A stretch of 64,000 bases of DNA, from assembly GCF_030819275.1 (NCBI RefSeq), contig NZ_JAUTBL010000002.1:188501-252500 (forward strand), read 5' to 3'. Position 1 is the first letter of the stretch. Each line of letters opens with the position of its first letter. The notes beneath the pieces were generated by a model. That model was not told the origin of the DNA. It searched no databases and saw nothing but the letters and a program-made list of their open reading frames with translations. The stretch is from Agrobacterium larrymoorei (lineage in GTDB: Bacteria > Pseudomonadota > Alphaproteobacteria > Rhizobiales > Rhizobiaceae). The position numbers and the translations under genes were made by a program. Shown here piece by piece: positions 47,178 through 56,616 of the stretch.

Positions 47178-47212
47178 AAAGGCGCGGTCAGGATTTCCCG
47201 CCGCGCCCTTTT
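47178..47212 (-). terminator. Terminator after dnaA
   Basis: GGCGCGG (47181-47187) pairs with CCGCGCC (47201-47207) just beyond the dnaA stop; on the minus strand it is followed by TTTCTC. It is G+C rich with a short T run. Confidence 0.55.
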
Positions 47213-47213
47213 A

Positions 47214-48782
47214 TTAAGCGTTGTTTTCGTTGATCAGTCGCTTCAGCAGCTCGACCTCATGGCCAAGCTTGCTGTCGCCGGAGATCAACTCCTCGATCTT
47301 GCGCACCGCGTGGAGCACCGTCGTGTGATCGCGCCCGCCGAAACGGCGACCGATTTCGGGGAAGGAGCGGGGGGTCAGCATCTTGGCGAGATACATGGCC
47401 ACCTGACGCGGCTTGACGATGACGCGCGTGCGACGATTGGAGACAAGTTCCTGCCGCGAGACATTGTAGTGGCGCGCGACGATGCGCTGAATGTCTTCGA
47501 TACGCACGCGCTTGGCTTCGCCTGCCCCAACGAGATGGGCGAGCAGCTCGTCGACGCGCTCAACCGACAGGTTGGGCTCGAAGGAGCGGCGGAAGATCAG
47601 CTGATTGAAAGCACCTTCCAGTTCACGACCGCTGGCGGTGACGCTGCGCGCCACGTGCGAGACGATGTCCTCGCTGATGTCAAAGCTTGGGTCTTCCTGG
47701 CGTGCAACTGCGATACGCTGCTTAAGCATCTCGTAGCGCATATCGTAATCCGGGCCTTCGATCTCGATGGCCATGCCGCCTTGCAGGCGCGAGCGAACGC
47801 GCGGGTCAAGCGATTCCAGCTCCCAGGGCGCGCGGTCTGCAGCAACCACGACCTGCTTGGCACTGTCGAGCAACATGTTCAGCAGATGGCAGAACTCATG
47901 CTGGATCATCTTGCCTTGCAGGAACTGCATGTCGTCGATGATCAGAAGGTCGATATTGCGCAGCGTATCTTTCAGCGTCAGCGCGTCATTGTCGCGAATA
48001 GCGGTGGCAAAGCGCCACATGAAATATTCCGCGGTTAGATAGACGACGCGCGGATTGCGCGGGCTATCGACTGCGGCGTTCGCAATCGCCTGGAGAAGAT
48101 GGGTCTTTCCAAGGCCGACGCCAGCATGAATGAACAGCGGATTAAACCGTACTGCACCTGCGCCAGCCTCGGCAATCGTCTTTGCGGCGGCAAGCGCGAC
48201 GCGGTTCGACGACCCTTCGACGAAGGTGTCGAAGGTAAAGCGCGTATCGAGCGGCGAGCCAAACAGCGGACCAGAACCCGAAGAGCGCGGTGCCATGGTG
48301 GGTGCAGACGAACCCTGCTGGCTTGCAGCGCTGGTCATCTGCGGAGGGATGAACGGCTTGGAGCGCTGTGCGGAAGGTGCAATGTCCTGGACGGGCTGAA
48401 CCCCGTCATCGGTCGCGGCGGCACGAACCGGACGGCTGGCCGAACGCACCAAAATCTCGACCTTCAGGACGTTGGGGTCCTCTGCCTGCACCAGGCTGGT
48501 CATCAGATCGATATAGCGGTTGTTGATCCAGGATTTCAAAAATGTCGTTGGAACCGTGAAGCGCACGACGCTCTTCGACATCGAGTGCAGCTTCAACCTG
48601 GCAAACCAGCTAGCGTAAACTTCAGGGCCGACCTGCGCCTTTAGTCGCGCGCTAAAGCGCTCGAACAGCGCGTCGTTCTTCATATCCGATATATTCCCCG
48701 CCGCATCATTGCAAACTGCATCACCAGCTTTCTGTGTGCGGTCCCCGTTTGTCACCGCACCCATTGCCAAATTCAATTGCAT
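47214..48782 (-). CDS. dnaA: Chromosomal replication initiator protein DnaA
   Basis: A 522-residue AAA+ initiator. Domain I is near residues 35-100 ([20 protein letters not shown]), a Gln/Ser/Pro-rich linker follows, domain III has Walker [18 protein letters not shown] (about 220-236) and Walker [16 protein letters not shown], and domain IV has the DNA-recognition [18 protein letters not shown]. Two starts are plausible: the ATG at 48782 (used here) and one 33 codons later, at [14 protein letters not shown], which gives the more compact domain I. It is transcribed away from rpsT, with a 773-base upstream region rich in GANTC sites. No dnaN is adjacent. Confidence 0.95.
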   Translation of the reverse strand: MQLNLAMGAVTNGDRTQKAGDAVCNDAAGNISDMKNDALFERFSARLKAQVGPEVYASWFARLKLHSMSKSVVRFTVPTTFLKSWINNRYIDLMTSLVQAEDPNVLKVEILVRSASRPVRAAATDDGVQPVQDIAPSAQRSKPFIPPQMTSAASQQGSSAPTMAPRSSGSGPLFGSPLDTRFTFDTFVEGSSNRVALAAAKTIAEAGAGAVRFNPLFIHAGVGLGKTHLLQAIANAAVDSPRNPRVVYLTAEYFMWRFATAIRDNDALTLKDTLRNIDLLIIDDMQFLQGKMIQHEFCHLLNMLLDSAKQVVVAADRAPWELESLDPRVRSRLQGGMAIEIEGPDYDMRYEMLKQRIAVARQEDPSFDISEDIVSHVARSVTASGRELEGAFNQLIFRRSFEPNLSVERVDELLAHLVGAGEAKRVRIEDIQRIVARHYNVSRQELVSNRRTRVIVKPRQVAMYLAKMLTPRSFPEIGRRFGGRDHTTVLHAVRKIEELISGDSKLGHEVELLKRLINENNA

Positions 48783-49555
48783 TACTGCCGCCTTTCAAAT
48801 TGCCAATCATAGCCTGATGGAGCTCCAACGCTCCGCCAGAGATACCCCTCTTACTGTCCCCGTAAGGATGGCCCCTCGAAAACCATCCTGAAGCGCAAGG
48901 CTTCAACCGCGAGCCGGTTATCCCACTAACCTCTCCATCATGAAGAGGCATGCTACTCTCAACGCATACTCTCACATCACAACTCAGACACTTGTCATCA
49001 AGACATGCGTATAGATTTCTACAACCTATAAGGTTGCAGCCAAACACACCCAGTGACTTGAAAAAACGGGTCCGAAAAGAACCCGTCCGCAAGGAGCTGA
49101 CGCCTTCGAACTTTGTTTCGAGATAGCTTGTGGAAAGATATCCGCGCCCCTTGTCGAGATACATTTAGGCAGGATCGCATACCGAGATCAATGGCGTTTT
49201 TTCTGTGGTTGCGCCGATCTGCCATTGACTCGTTGGAGCCGTTTTGCATCGCCAGCAGCCTTGTCTGGAGAATCGCTTATGAATCAATGAGATTCATTTT
49301 CGTGCTATTTTTGAGGCCGATTTTGACAGAAAAATAAAAAAATACTTGACTCAAGATTGTGGCTGCCTTCCGCGGCGGAAGGAGGGTGTCCGTTGAAAGA
49401 CCTTCTGCAAGTATTTGAAATTAAATGATTTTTTCCGTCACGCGTTTGACGCGTAAATGTCATGCTAGTTGCGAAACCGTTAACGGGTCGTTAGAATCGA
49501 AAAAAGCCCGGCCAAACGGCCAGGCTTTTTCAATCACAATATTGTCTTAGCCGGA
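48783..49555. promoter_or_regulatory. Long dnaA upstream region with clustered GANTC sites and palindromes
   Basis: This 773-base gap holds no convincing gene. It includes the rpsT terminator, an AT-rich stretch (about 49300-49450), a CAACCT-ATA-AGGTTG palindrome at 49022-49036, a TGAATC-AATGA-GATTCA palindrome at 49280-49296, and six GANTC sites at 49227, 49270, 49281, 49291, 49348 and 49494. Only distant DnaA-box-like words (7 of 9 matches) are seen, for example near 49130. It most likely contains the cell-cycle-controlled dnaA promoter rather than an origin. Confidence 0.55.
49499..49532 (-). terminator. rpsT terminator
   Basis: AAAAAAGCC-GGCC and GGCC-GGCTTTTT arms around an AAAC-type loop, 24 bases after the rpsT stop; on the minus strand the stem is followed by TTTTTTCG. 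Confidence 0.85.
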
Positions 49556-49822
49556 TTAGGCCGACAGAGCCTTAACACGCTGCGCCAGACGAGAAACCTT
49601 GCGCGATGCAGTGTTGAAGTGCATGACGCCCTTCGTAGCTGCGCGCTGGATCTCTGGCTGTGCAGCCTTGAGGGCTTCGGTCGCAACAGCGAGATCGCCA
49701 GTTGCCAGGGCCTCTTCGACCTTGCGAATGAAACCGCGGACGCGCGAACGGCGAGCCTTGTTGACTGCGGTACGGCGAGCGATCTTGCGAGTCGCCTTTT
49801 TCGCCGAAGTTGTATTGGCCAT
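49556..49822 (-). CDS. rpsT: 30S ribosomal protein S20
   Basis: An 88-residue, highly basic, helical protein that binds 16S r[23 protein letters not shown] and the C-terminal [17 protein letters not shown] match bS20, and the length is standard. It is monocistronic, followed by a good terminator and then the dnaA control region. Confidence 0.96.
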   Translation of the reverse strand: MANTTSAKKATRKIARRTAVNKARRSRVRGFIRKVEEALATGDLAVATEALKAAQPEIQRAATKGVMHFNTASRKVSRLAQRVKALSA

Positions 49823-50044
49823 GTATGCCTCTCTTCGAAATCAAACCAAAATCCGCAACCACAGGATAGGGTCGTTCGAAGACCTCATGTTCCAAAATTG
49901 CGGGAGTAACTGGGACAAGCCGGATGACTTTCCCTAACCGTGGGCGGGCATATAACCCTAAAGCCGCTGCCCGTCAACGCGTTTTGCGTAAAAACACCGA
50001 GATTCCGACTCCCGGAAGAACGCCGACCTGGCAGGTACCGCGGC

Positions 50045-50818
50045 CTACTTGTTCTGGAACAGCGGCTTTCTCTTTTCGATGAAGGCTTCCATACCTTCTT
50101 TCTGGTCGTCCGTGGCAAAAAGCGACTGGAACAGGCGACGCTCGAACCGCAAACCCTCCGAAAGCGAAACCTCGAAGGAGCGGTTGACGCTTTCCTTCGC
50201 CATCAGCACGGAGGCCCGAGACAGTGACGCGATAAGGCTCGCCGCTTCGACCGCCTCATCCAGCAGACTTTCGACCGGCACGATACGCGATACGAGACCG
50301 GCACGCTCGGCTTCGGCGGCATCCATCTTGCGCCCCGTCAGCACGAGGTCCATGGCCTTGGCCTTGCCGACGGCGCGGGTCAGCCTTTGCGAACCGCCCA
50401 TGCCGGGAATGATGCCAAGCGTGATTTCCGGCTGACCGAACTTCGCCGTCTCGGAGGCGATGATGAAATCGCACATCATCGCGAGCTCGCATCCTCCGCC
50501 CAGTGCAAAGCCTGAGACGGCCGCGATCACCGGCTTGCGGCTTGCGGCCACATCATCCCACCCACCTAGAAAGTCACCGAGATAGGCATCGACGAAATTG
50601 AGCGTACTCATCTCCTTGATGTCGGCACCTGCCGCAAACGCCTTCTCCGATCCGGTAATGACGATGGCGCCGATGGAATCATCCAAAGAGAAGGCAGAGA
50701 GAATATGGCGCAGCTCTTTCAGCAGGGCGGAGTTCAGCGCGTTGAGCGCCTTGGGACGGTTGAGCGTGACGATACCGACTTCATCGCGCTTCTCGACAAT
50801 GATCGTCTCGTAATCCAT
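50045..50818 (-). CDS. Enoyl-CoA hydratase
   Basis: A 257-residue crotonase-fold enzyme. The oxyanion-hole block [14 protein letters not shown] (about residues 60-73), [15 protein letters not shown] with the first catalytic Glu side, and [19 protein letters not shown] with the second Glu area are as in mitochondrial-type enoyl-CoA hydratases (FadB-like, short chain). I start at the ATG 50818; the frame is open further upstream but into mutM. It follows mutM by 29 bases. Likely acts in fatty acid or branched-chain amino acid breakdown. Confidence 0.9.
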   Translation of the reverse strand: MDYETIIVEKRDEVGIVTLNRPKALNALNSALLKELRHILSAFSLDDSIGAIVITGSEKAFAAGADIKEMSTLNFVDAYLGDFLGGWDDVAASRKPVIAAVSGFALGGGCELAMMCDFIIASETAKFGQPEITLGIIPGMGGSQRLTRAVGKAKAMDLVLTGRKMDAAEAERAGLVSRIVPVESLLDEAVEAASLIASLSRASVLMAKESVNRSFEVSLSEGLRFERRLFQSLFATDDQKEGMEAFIEKRKPLFQNK

Positions 50819-50847
50819 GGATTTTGTCCTATCCCTTTTTCGGGCCT

Positions 50848-51741
50848 CTATTTCTGACAGGCCGCACAATAGAATGTGGAGCGCCCGCTCTGCGTGATCC
50901 TCTCGACCGTACCCCCGCAATCGGGGAAACGGCAAGCATGGCCTTCTCGATCATAGACCGAAAAGGAATGCTGGAAATATCCAAGTGAGCCGTCGGTCTG
51001 GATATGATCGCGTAGCGACGAGCCGCCGGCTGCAATTGCATCGGCGATCACCTCGCGGATATGTCGGGTCAGATCGTCCAATGCAGGCTTCGGCTTTCCC
51101 TTTTTTGTGACGAGCGTTGAAGCCGCGCGTAGCGGCGAAAGATGGGAGCGCCAGAGCGCTTCGCACACATAGATATTGCCAAGACCTGCAATGACTTTCT
51201 GATCGAGAAGAGCCCCTTTGAGCGGCTGCGTCTTTCCCTCAAAGCGGCTGGCGAGGTATTCGGCGCTCAGGGCGTTTCCCGTCGGCTCGGGACCAAGGCC
51301 GGCAAAGGCGGGATAAAGATCGATATCTGCGCGGCGCACCAGATGCATGAAGCCGAAGCGGCGCGGGTCATTATAGATGATGCGTGTCTTCGCTGTTCCG
51401 CGTCCCAGATGAAAGATCACATGGTCGTGCTTGCCATCCTTGGAGCGGGGATGGTGAAATTCACCCGGCGTCTCTGCCTCCTCATTTCCGCTTTCGATGC
51501 GAAACGAGCCGGACATGCCGAGATGCGAAACGATGGTCAGGCCGTTGTCGAGTTCGATCAGCAGGTATTTCGCCCGGCGCCCGAGCGACAGGATTTCGCG
51601 ACCCTCCACGAGTTCGGCAAAACCTTCTGGAAAAGGGAACCGCAGATCCGGGCGGGTGAGCGTGAGGAGCTCGATCCGCGCGCCTTCCATGACGGGCGCT
51701 AAGCCGCGTCGAACGGTTTCCACTTCAGGCAATTCGGGCAT
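50848..51741 (-). CDS. mutM: Formamidopyrimidine-DNA glycosylase
   Basis: A 297-residue bifunctional glycosylase/AP lyase that removes 8-oxoguanine. The mature N-terminus [13 protein letters not shown] provides the catalytic Pro2 and Glu3; the helix-two-turn-helix region with [17 protein letters not shown] (about 170-186) and the C-terminal zinc finger (CRFPDC, then YCAACQK) are complete. The CX4C first half is the form seen in many alphaproteobacteria. Divergent from ubiE. Confidence 0.95.
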   Translation of the reverse strand: MPELPEVETVRRGLAPVMEGARIELLTLTRPDLRFPFPEGFAELVEGREILSLGRRAKYLLIELDNGLTIVSHLGMSGSFRIESGNEEAETPGEFHHPRSKDGKHDHVIFHLGRGTAKTRIIYNDPRRFGFMHLVRRADIDLYPAFAGLGPEPTGNALSAEYLASRFEGKTQPLKGALLDQKVIAGLGNIYVCEALWRSHLSPLRAASTLVTKKGKPKPALDDLTRHIREVIADAIAAGGSSLRDHIQTDGSLGYFQHSFSVYDREGHACRFPDCGGTVERITQSGRSTFYCAACQK

Positions 51742-51942
51742 GGTACTCTCTTCACGTCTGTTTATCACGGCGACCTTGTGGTCTATAGACGGCACCCATA
51801 CATGTCGCGAGCCATATCTATGGTGCAACAGATAGCGTTCCAGAGCCGTTTCCGCTATGTGTTGGTTTAAAGAGTTAGAGGCCTTCATGCGTCTTAATGC
51901 ATGCACGGCACTCTCGTCGCAATTGAAGAATGGAGACTGATC

Positions 51943-52719
51943 ATGACCGATGCCCGCACGACAGCCGAAGGCGGCATGGAAACCTCCTATGGCTTCCGGC
52001 AGGTCAATGAGGGCCAGAAGCAGGGCATGGTCAATGACGTCTTCCATAAGGTTGCCAAGCGCTATGACATCATGAATGACGTGATGTCGGCCGGGCTGCA
52101 CCGCGTTTGGAAAGACGCTATGGTCGCCGCACTTTCGCCCCGCAAGGATCCATCCTACAAGGTTCTCGATGTGGCTGGCGGCACGGGCGATATCGCCTTC
52201 CGCATCGTCGAAGCCTCCAACCGCATGGCACATGCCACGGTTCTCGACATCAACGGCTCTATGCTCGGTGTCGGCGAGGAGCGCGCGGCCAAGAAAGGTT
52301 TGACGGAAAATCTGACCTTCGTCGAAGCCAATGCCGAAGAATTGCCCTTCGAGGCCAACAGCTTCGATGCCTATACGATCGCCTTCGGCATTCGCAATGT
52401 CCCGCGCATCGATGTGGCGCTCTCAGAAGCCTATCGTGTGCTGAAGCGCGGCGGGCGGCTTCTGGTGCTGGAATTCTCCGAAGTGGAAATGCCGCTCCTC
52501 GACAAGGTCTATGATGCCTGGTCCTTCAACGCCATTCCGCAATTTGGCAAGATGATCACCGGAGACGCCGAGCCCTATCAGTATCTGGTGGAATCGATCC
52601 GCAAATTCCCTCGCCAGGATGATTTTGCCGCCATGATCCGGACCGCCGGCTTCTCGCGCGTGAGCTACACCAACTATACCGGCGGAATTGCCGCGCTGCA
52701 TTCCGGCTGGAAGCTCTGA
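51943..52719 (+). CDS. ubiE: Demethylmenaquinone/2-octaprenyl-benzoquinol C-methyltransferase
   Basis: A 258-residue SAM-dependent methyltransferase of ubiquinone synthesis. The signature [18 protein letters not shown] (about residues 35-52), the SAM motif [13 protein letters not shown] (about 68-80), [15 protein letters not shown] and the C-terminal [15 protein letters not shown] are exact family marks. I start at the ATG 51943; an in-frame ATG 42 bases earlier gives a non-family extension. It is 35 bases upstream of ubiB. Confidence 0.95.
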   Translation: MTDARTTAEGGMETSYGFRQVNEGQKQGMVNDVFHKVAKRYDIMNDVMSAGLHRVWKDAMVAALSPRKDPSYKVLDVAGGTGDIAFRIVEASNRMAHATVLDINGSMLGVGEERAAKKGLTENLTFVEANAEELPFEANSFDAYTIAFGIRNVPRIDVALSEAYRVLKRGGRLLVLEFSEVEMPLLDKVYDAWSFNAIPQFGKMITGDAEPYQYLVESIRKFPRQDDFAAMIRTAGFSRVSYTNYTGGIAALHSGWKL

Positions 52720-52754
52720 TCGATGGCATTTCCAGGACATAGCAAGGCATTCGC

Positions 52755-54329
52755 ATGAGCACGCTTGGCGCCTATTTTCGACTCGCCAAGGTTGGCTGGG
52801 TACTCGTTCGCGAGGGTGTGGTTCTGGCGCTCCCGGATGAAGGCCTTCCGGCGTCGGCCAAGTTCGTCAAGGGCATGCTCAAGCCCTTTGCGCGCAACAC
52901 GGCCTTGAGAAGCGGGCGCAGCGATCGACTGTCAAAGGCGGTCAGCCGTCTTGGGCCATCCTATGTCAAGATGGGCCAGTTCCTGGCAACCCGGCCGGAT
53001 GTGGTTGGCGCAGACTTTGCCGCAGATCTTGCCGGTCTCCAGGACCGCATGGATTTCTTCCCCGCCGCTGCCGCCAAGGCCAACATCGAAGGCTCCCTCG
53101 GTCGCCCGATCTCTGAGCTCTATGTGGAATTCGGCGATCCGATTGCTGCAGCCTCCATCGCTCAGGTTCACCCAGCCGTCATCGATACGCCGTCAGGACG
53201 CAAGAAGGTTGCGGTCAAGGTCATACGTCCCGGCGTGCGCCAGCGCTTTCAGGACGATCTGGAAGCGATGTATCTGGTGGCCGATCTGCAGCAGCGTTTC
53301 GTTCGCTCCGCACGGCGTCTGCGGCCCGTCGAGGTCACCAAGACGCTGGAACAGACCACCAAGATCGAAATGGATCTTCGCCTCGAGGCGGCTGCACTCT
53401 CGGAGCTCGCCGAAAACACCAAGGGCGATCCGGGCTTCCGGGTGCCTGAGGTGGATTGGGAACGCACCGGTCGCGACGTCGTCACCATGGAATGGATCGA
53501 CGGGATCAAGATGTCGGATACCGAGGCGCTGAAGGCGGCCGGTCACGACCTCAATGCGCTCGCCGACACGCTGATCCAGTCCTTCCTGCGCCACACGCTG
53601 CGCGATGGTTTCTTCCACGCGGACATGCATCCCGGCAATCTCTTCGTTGATCCGGCGGGCATCATTGTCGCGGTCGATATGGGCATTGCTGGACGGCTAG
53701 GCAAAAAGGAGCGCCGGTTCCTGGCGGAAATCCTCTATGGCTTCATCACCCGCGACTACATGCGGGTGGCCGAAGTGCATTTCGAAGCGGGCTACGTACC
53801 GGCTCACCATGACATGGCAAGCTTCGCCCAGGCGATCCGCGCCATCGGCGAGCCGATCCACGGCCAACCGGCCGAAACCATCTCCATGGGCAAGCTCCTG
53901 ACGCTGCTCTTCGAAGTCACCGAACTTTTCGACATGGAAACGCGTCCCGAATTGGTCATGCTACAAAAGACCATGGTCGTCGTGGAGGGTGTCTCGCGTA
54001 TCCTCAATCCGCGCTTCAACATGTGGAAGGCGGCAGACCCCGTCGTCAGTGGCTGGATCCGCGACAACCTTGGCCCGAAGCGCATCGTCACCGATCTGAG
54101 GGACGGCGTGAAGGCAGCGATCAAGCTGGCGGAAGCTGCACCCGAGATCGCGGCGAAGACCGAAAAGCTGCACTCCGAGCTGATGTATATGAGCGAAAAC
54201 GGCTTGCGCTTCGACGAGCGCACGGCTGAAGCCATCGGCAAGTCAGAAGCCCGTCACACCCGTTGGGGCCGCCTGGCGCTTTGGGTGATTGCGGTGACGC
54301 TGATCTATATCGCCTACAAGATCAGTTGA
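52755..54329 (+). CDS. ubiB: Ubiquinone biosynthesis kinase-like protein UbiB
   Basis: A 524-residue atypical ABC1/ADCK kinase. The KxGQ motif VKMGQFLATRPDVV (about residues 72-85), the Ala-rich loop AAASIAQVHPAV, catalytic DGFFHADMHPGNLFVD (HxDxHPxN, about 280-295) and metal-binding VAVDMGIAGRL are complete. A C-terminal helix (LALWVIAVTLIYIAYKI) anchors it in the membrane. Supports late steps of ubiquinone synthesis. It follows ubiE and is convergent with the LysR gene. Confidence 0.94.
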   Translation: MSTLGAYFRLAKVGWVLVREGVVLALPDEGLPASAKFVKGMLKPFARNTALRSGRSDRLSKAVSRLGPSYVKMGQFLATRPDVVGADFAADLAGLQDRMDFFPAAAAKANIEGSLGRPISELYVEFGDPIAAASIAQVHPAVIDTPSGRKKVAVKVIRPGVRQRFQDDLEAMYLVADLQQRFVRSARRLRPVEVTKTLEQTTKIEMDLRLEAAALSELAENTKGDPGFRVPEVDWERTGRDVVTMEWIDGIKMSDTEALKAAGHDLNALADTLIQSFLRHTLRDGFFHADMHPGNLFVDPAGIIVAVDMGIAGRLGKKERRFLAEILYGFITRDYMRVAEVHFEAGYVPAHHDMASFAQAIRAIGEPIHGQPAETISMGKLLTLLFEVTELFDMETRPELVMLQKTMVVVEGVSRILNPRFNMWKAADPVVSGWIRDNLGPKRIVTDLRDGVKAAIKLAEAAPEIAAKTEKLHSELMYMSENGLRFDERTAEAIGKSEARHTRWGRLALWVIAVTLIYIAYKIS

Positions 54330-54353
54330 GTTTGCCCAAGCGCCGCACATAGG

Positions 54354-55229
54354 TCAGCTCCTATGAGCCTCGGAAATGAGCCACTCTCGAAAATGCATGA
54401 CAGGCGGTCGCTGCAAGGCTTCCGCAGTGCTGACAATGTAGTAAGCGAAGGCCGTCGGCCAAGGCGTCGAGATCACCCGCACCAAGCGCCCTGAACGCAG
54501 ATCATCCTCGGCATAAGTATCGCGGATCAGTGCCAGACCCTGCCCCGCGACGGCGGCTCTGACCATCAGATGATCCTCGGAGAAAGAGGGGCCGCTCAGT
54601 CTCGATGTGATCGATACGCCGTGCGCTTCGAACCAGAGCCGCCAATCGGCGCGATCAAAGTCATGCAGAAGTGGAAAAGCAAGGCAATCGGCGGGTGTCT
54701 CGATAGGCGCTTTGTTACAAAGAAGCTGCGGGCTGCTGACGACGATCAATTCCGGTGCGATCAAAGGCGTCGAGATAAGTCCCGGATAATTCCCCAGCCC
54801 GTGGCGAATGGCAATATCAACCGGCTCGTATTTGAGGTCCAGGATTCTGCTGTCGGTTTCCAACTCGATGTCAATGTCAGGATAAAGAGCTGAGAAGCGT
54901 GGCAGACGTGGTAGCAGCCAGTTTGCGCCAAAGGAGGCCATTGTGCTCACCCTGAGCCGACGCGTCGATCCGCACTCCAAGTTGCGCCGCGCGTCCTCAA
55001 TTGTCTGGAACGGTATGTCCAATGTCGAAAACAGGCTTTGTCCCGCCTTGGTCAAGGTCACACCTCTCGCCGTTCTCTTGAACAGCCTGTGCCCCGTCCG
55101 TTCCTCCAACTCTCGTATGCGCTGACTGATCGCTCCCGGGGTCAAGGACAAGCGCTCCGCGGCCTCGCGCATTCGCCCTGAGCGCGCGACAGCCATAAAA
55201 GTCTCAAACAAAGGGAGCGGTATGGTCAT
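54354..55229 (-). CDS. LysR-family transcriptional regulator (GcvA-like)
   Basis: A 291-residue regulator. The N-terminal winged helix contains FETFMAVARSGRMREAAERLSLTPGAISQRIRELEE (as the HTH block AAERLSLTPGAISQRIRELE, about residues 22-41), followed by the LysR substrate-binding domain with VSTMASFGANWLLPRLPRF and LELETDSRI-type strands; it is closest in style to GcvA/AmpR-like members. It is divergent from an MFS gene and almost certainly controls it; a 19-base palindrome lies seven bases before its start codon. Confidence 0.88.
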   Translation of the reverse strand: MTIPLPLFETFMAVARSGRMREAAERLSLTPGAISQRIRELEERTGHRLFKRTARGVTLTKAGQSLFSTLDIPFQTIEDARRNLECGSTRRLRVSTMASFGANWLLPRLPRFSALYPDIDIELETDSRILDLKYEPVDIAIRHGLGNYPGLISTPLIAPELIVVSSPQLLCNKAPIETPADCLAFPLLHDFDRADWRLWFEAHGVSITSRLSGPSFSEDHLMVRAAVAGQGLALIRDTYAEDDLRSGRLVRVISTPWPTAFAYYIVSTAEALQRPPVMHFREWLISEAHRS

Positions 55230-55235
55230 CCTCAG

Positions 55236-55254
55236 TGTTTAGCATGGCTAAACA
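55236..55254. promoter_or_regulatory. Perfect 19-base palindrome in the LysR/MFS divergent gap
   Basis: TGTTTAGC-ATG-GCTAAACA: eight-base perfect arms with a three-base centre, containing the T-N11-A pattern of LysR-type boxes. It lies right beside the LysR start codon and 75 bases from the MFS start, a usual place for an autoregulatory recognition site. Confidence 0.65.
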
Positions 55255-55329
55255 TGGCGGACAAAACAATCGTTTGTCGATACCGGTCGTTGCGCCGAAT
55301 TGTGTTGTGACGACACATCGGGGCGTATC

Positions 55330-56556
55330 ATGGACTTACAGCAATCATCACACTCACCTCTCAAATGGGCGGTCGTGGCATTCAGCTTCATGGCGCTATC
55401 ACTCGCTTTCTCGGCACGAGCGACGCTCGGTTTGGTCATGCCGATCTGGTCACAGGACCTAGGGTGGTCACGCAGCCTTGTTTCCGGGGCGGCGGCGACA
55501 GCCTTGCTAGTGATGGCGGCGGTGGCACCGTTCGCCGGTCGGCTTGTCGATCGTCATGGAGTGCGTTCTACATTGACAGCCGGTCTTGCGCTTGTCGGGA
55601 CGGGTTGCGTGATCGTGTCGGCGACGAGCAACGCCGCTATCTTCGTTCTGGCCTTCAGCGGATTAGCAGCGTTCGGCTTCGGGATTGTCGCGACCCATGT
55701 TGTATCGACGGCCATTGCCAGATGTTTCAATGCCGGTAGAGGACTTGCAACGGGGATTGCCACCTCCGGCTCGACGGGTGGACAGTTCCTGATCGTGCCG
55801 TTGATCGCAGCGGTGCTGACGACATTCAGTTGGCGCTGGTGCTTCCTCGCCATCGGGCTTGCCTGCCTCGCCCTCATCCCGCTTCTTTGGAGGGCGCTTG
55901 CGCGCGTGGACGGGCCGAAGGCGGAGGTGTCTCTTGTTGTTCCGGCGGCGTCCTTCGAGGCTGATCTTTCGGTAATCCTGCGAAAGCCGGCCTTCCATGT
56001 TCTGTTCTGGAGTTTCCTGCTCTGCGGCTACACGACGGCCGGCGTTATCGAAACACACTTCCTGCCCTATGCTTCCTTTTGCGGGTTCGGCTCTTTTCCG
56101 AGCGCCGCCGCTTACGGCTTGCTATCGGCGATCAATCTGATCGGCATGATCGTAGCCGGCTGGCTGACCGATCGGATCAACCGCGTCGTCCTGCTGGGTT
56201 CGATCTACCTCTTGAGAGGGTTGACGTTCCTGATCCTCATCAATGTCGGTACCAGTTATGACATGCTGGTGGTCTTCGCCGTGCTTTTTGGCGCGGTGGA
56301 CTATGCAACCGTTCCCGTAACGGCAAGCCTCGTCGCCAGTCATATCGGACTGCGCATTATGGGGCTTGCCATGGGGCTGATCTCAGCTGGCCACTCGCTT
56401 GGAGCCGCCGCGGGAGCATATTCGGGTGGATATATTTTCGATCTGACCATGCGCTATGAATGGGTCTGGTTGATCTCTGTTGCGCTATCCGTTGGAGCCG
56501 GATTGATGGTCTTCATTCTCAGAGACGCGCCGAGATCAGTATCCGCCACGGCCTGA
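55330..56556 (+). CDS. MFS transporter (monocarboxylate/cyanate-type)
   Basis: A 408-residue major facilitator with about twelve helices. GLVMPIWSQDLGWSRSLVSG after helix 1 and GRLVDRHGVRSTLTAGLALV (loop 2-3 motif, about residues 75-94) mark it as a member; ATGIATSGSTGGQFLIVPLI is typical of the oxalate/monocarboxylate-like branch. I use the ATG at 55330; a TTG 30 bases upstream is in frame. Substrate unknown; the neighbouring LysR protein is its likely regulator. Confidence 0.83.
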   Translation: MDLQQSSHSPLKWAVVAFSFMALSLAFSARATLGLVMPIWSQDLGWSRSLVSGAAATALLVMAAVAPFAGRLVDRHGVRSTLTAGLALVGTGCVIVSATSNAAIFVLAFSGLAAFGFGIVATHVVSTAIARCFNAGRGLATGIATSGSTGGQFLIVPLIAAVLTTFSWRWCFLAIGLACLALIPLLWRALARVDGPKAEVSLVVPAASFEADLSVILRKPAFHVLFWSFLLCGYTTAGVIETHFLPYASFCGFGSFPSAAAYGLLSAINLIGMIVAGWLTDRINRVVLLGSIYLLRGLTFLILINVGTSYDMLVVFAVLFGAVDYATVPVTASLVASHIGLRIMGLAMGLISAGHSLGAAAGAYSGGYIFDLTMRYEWVWLISVALSVGAGLMVFILRDAPRSVSATA

Positions 56557-56616
56557 AACAGTGAGCGCAAAAGCGTCGGCGGTTCGCGATCCCTAGCCCT
56601 AGCCTTGGCCCTGGAC

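Noticed and set aside
48783..49555. Chromosome replication origin beside dnaA
   Set aside because: No close DnaA-box matches or clustered 9-mers are visible, and rhizobial origins are usually not next to dnaA. AT-richness alone is not enough.
51742..52233. N-terminal extension of the mutM frame on the minus strand
   Set aside because: The catalytic Pro must follow the initiator Met ([10 protein letters not shown]); the upstream part overlaps ubiE and cannot be part of the enzyme.
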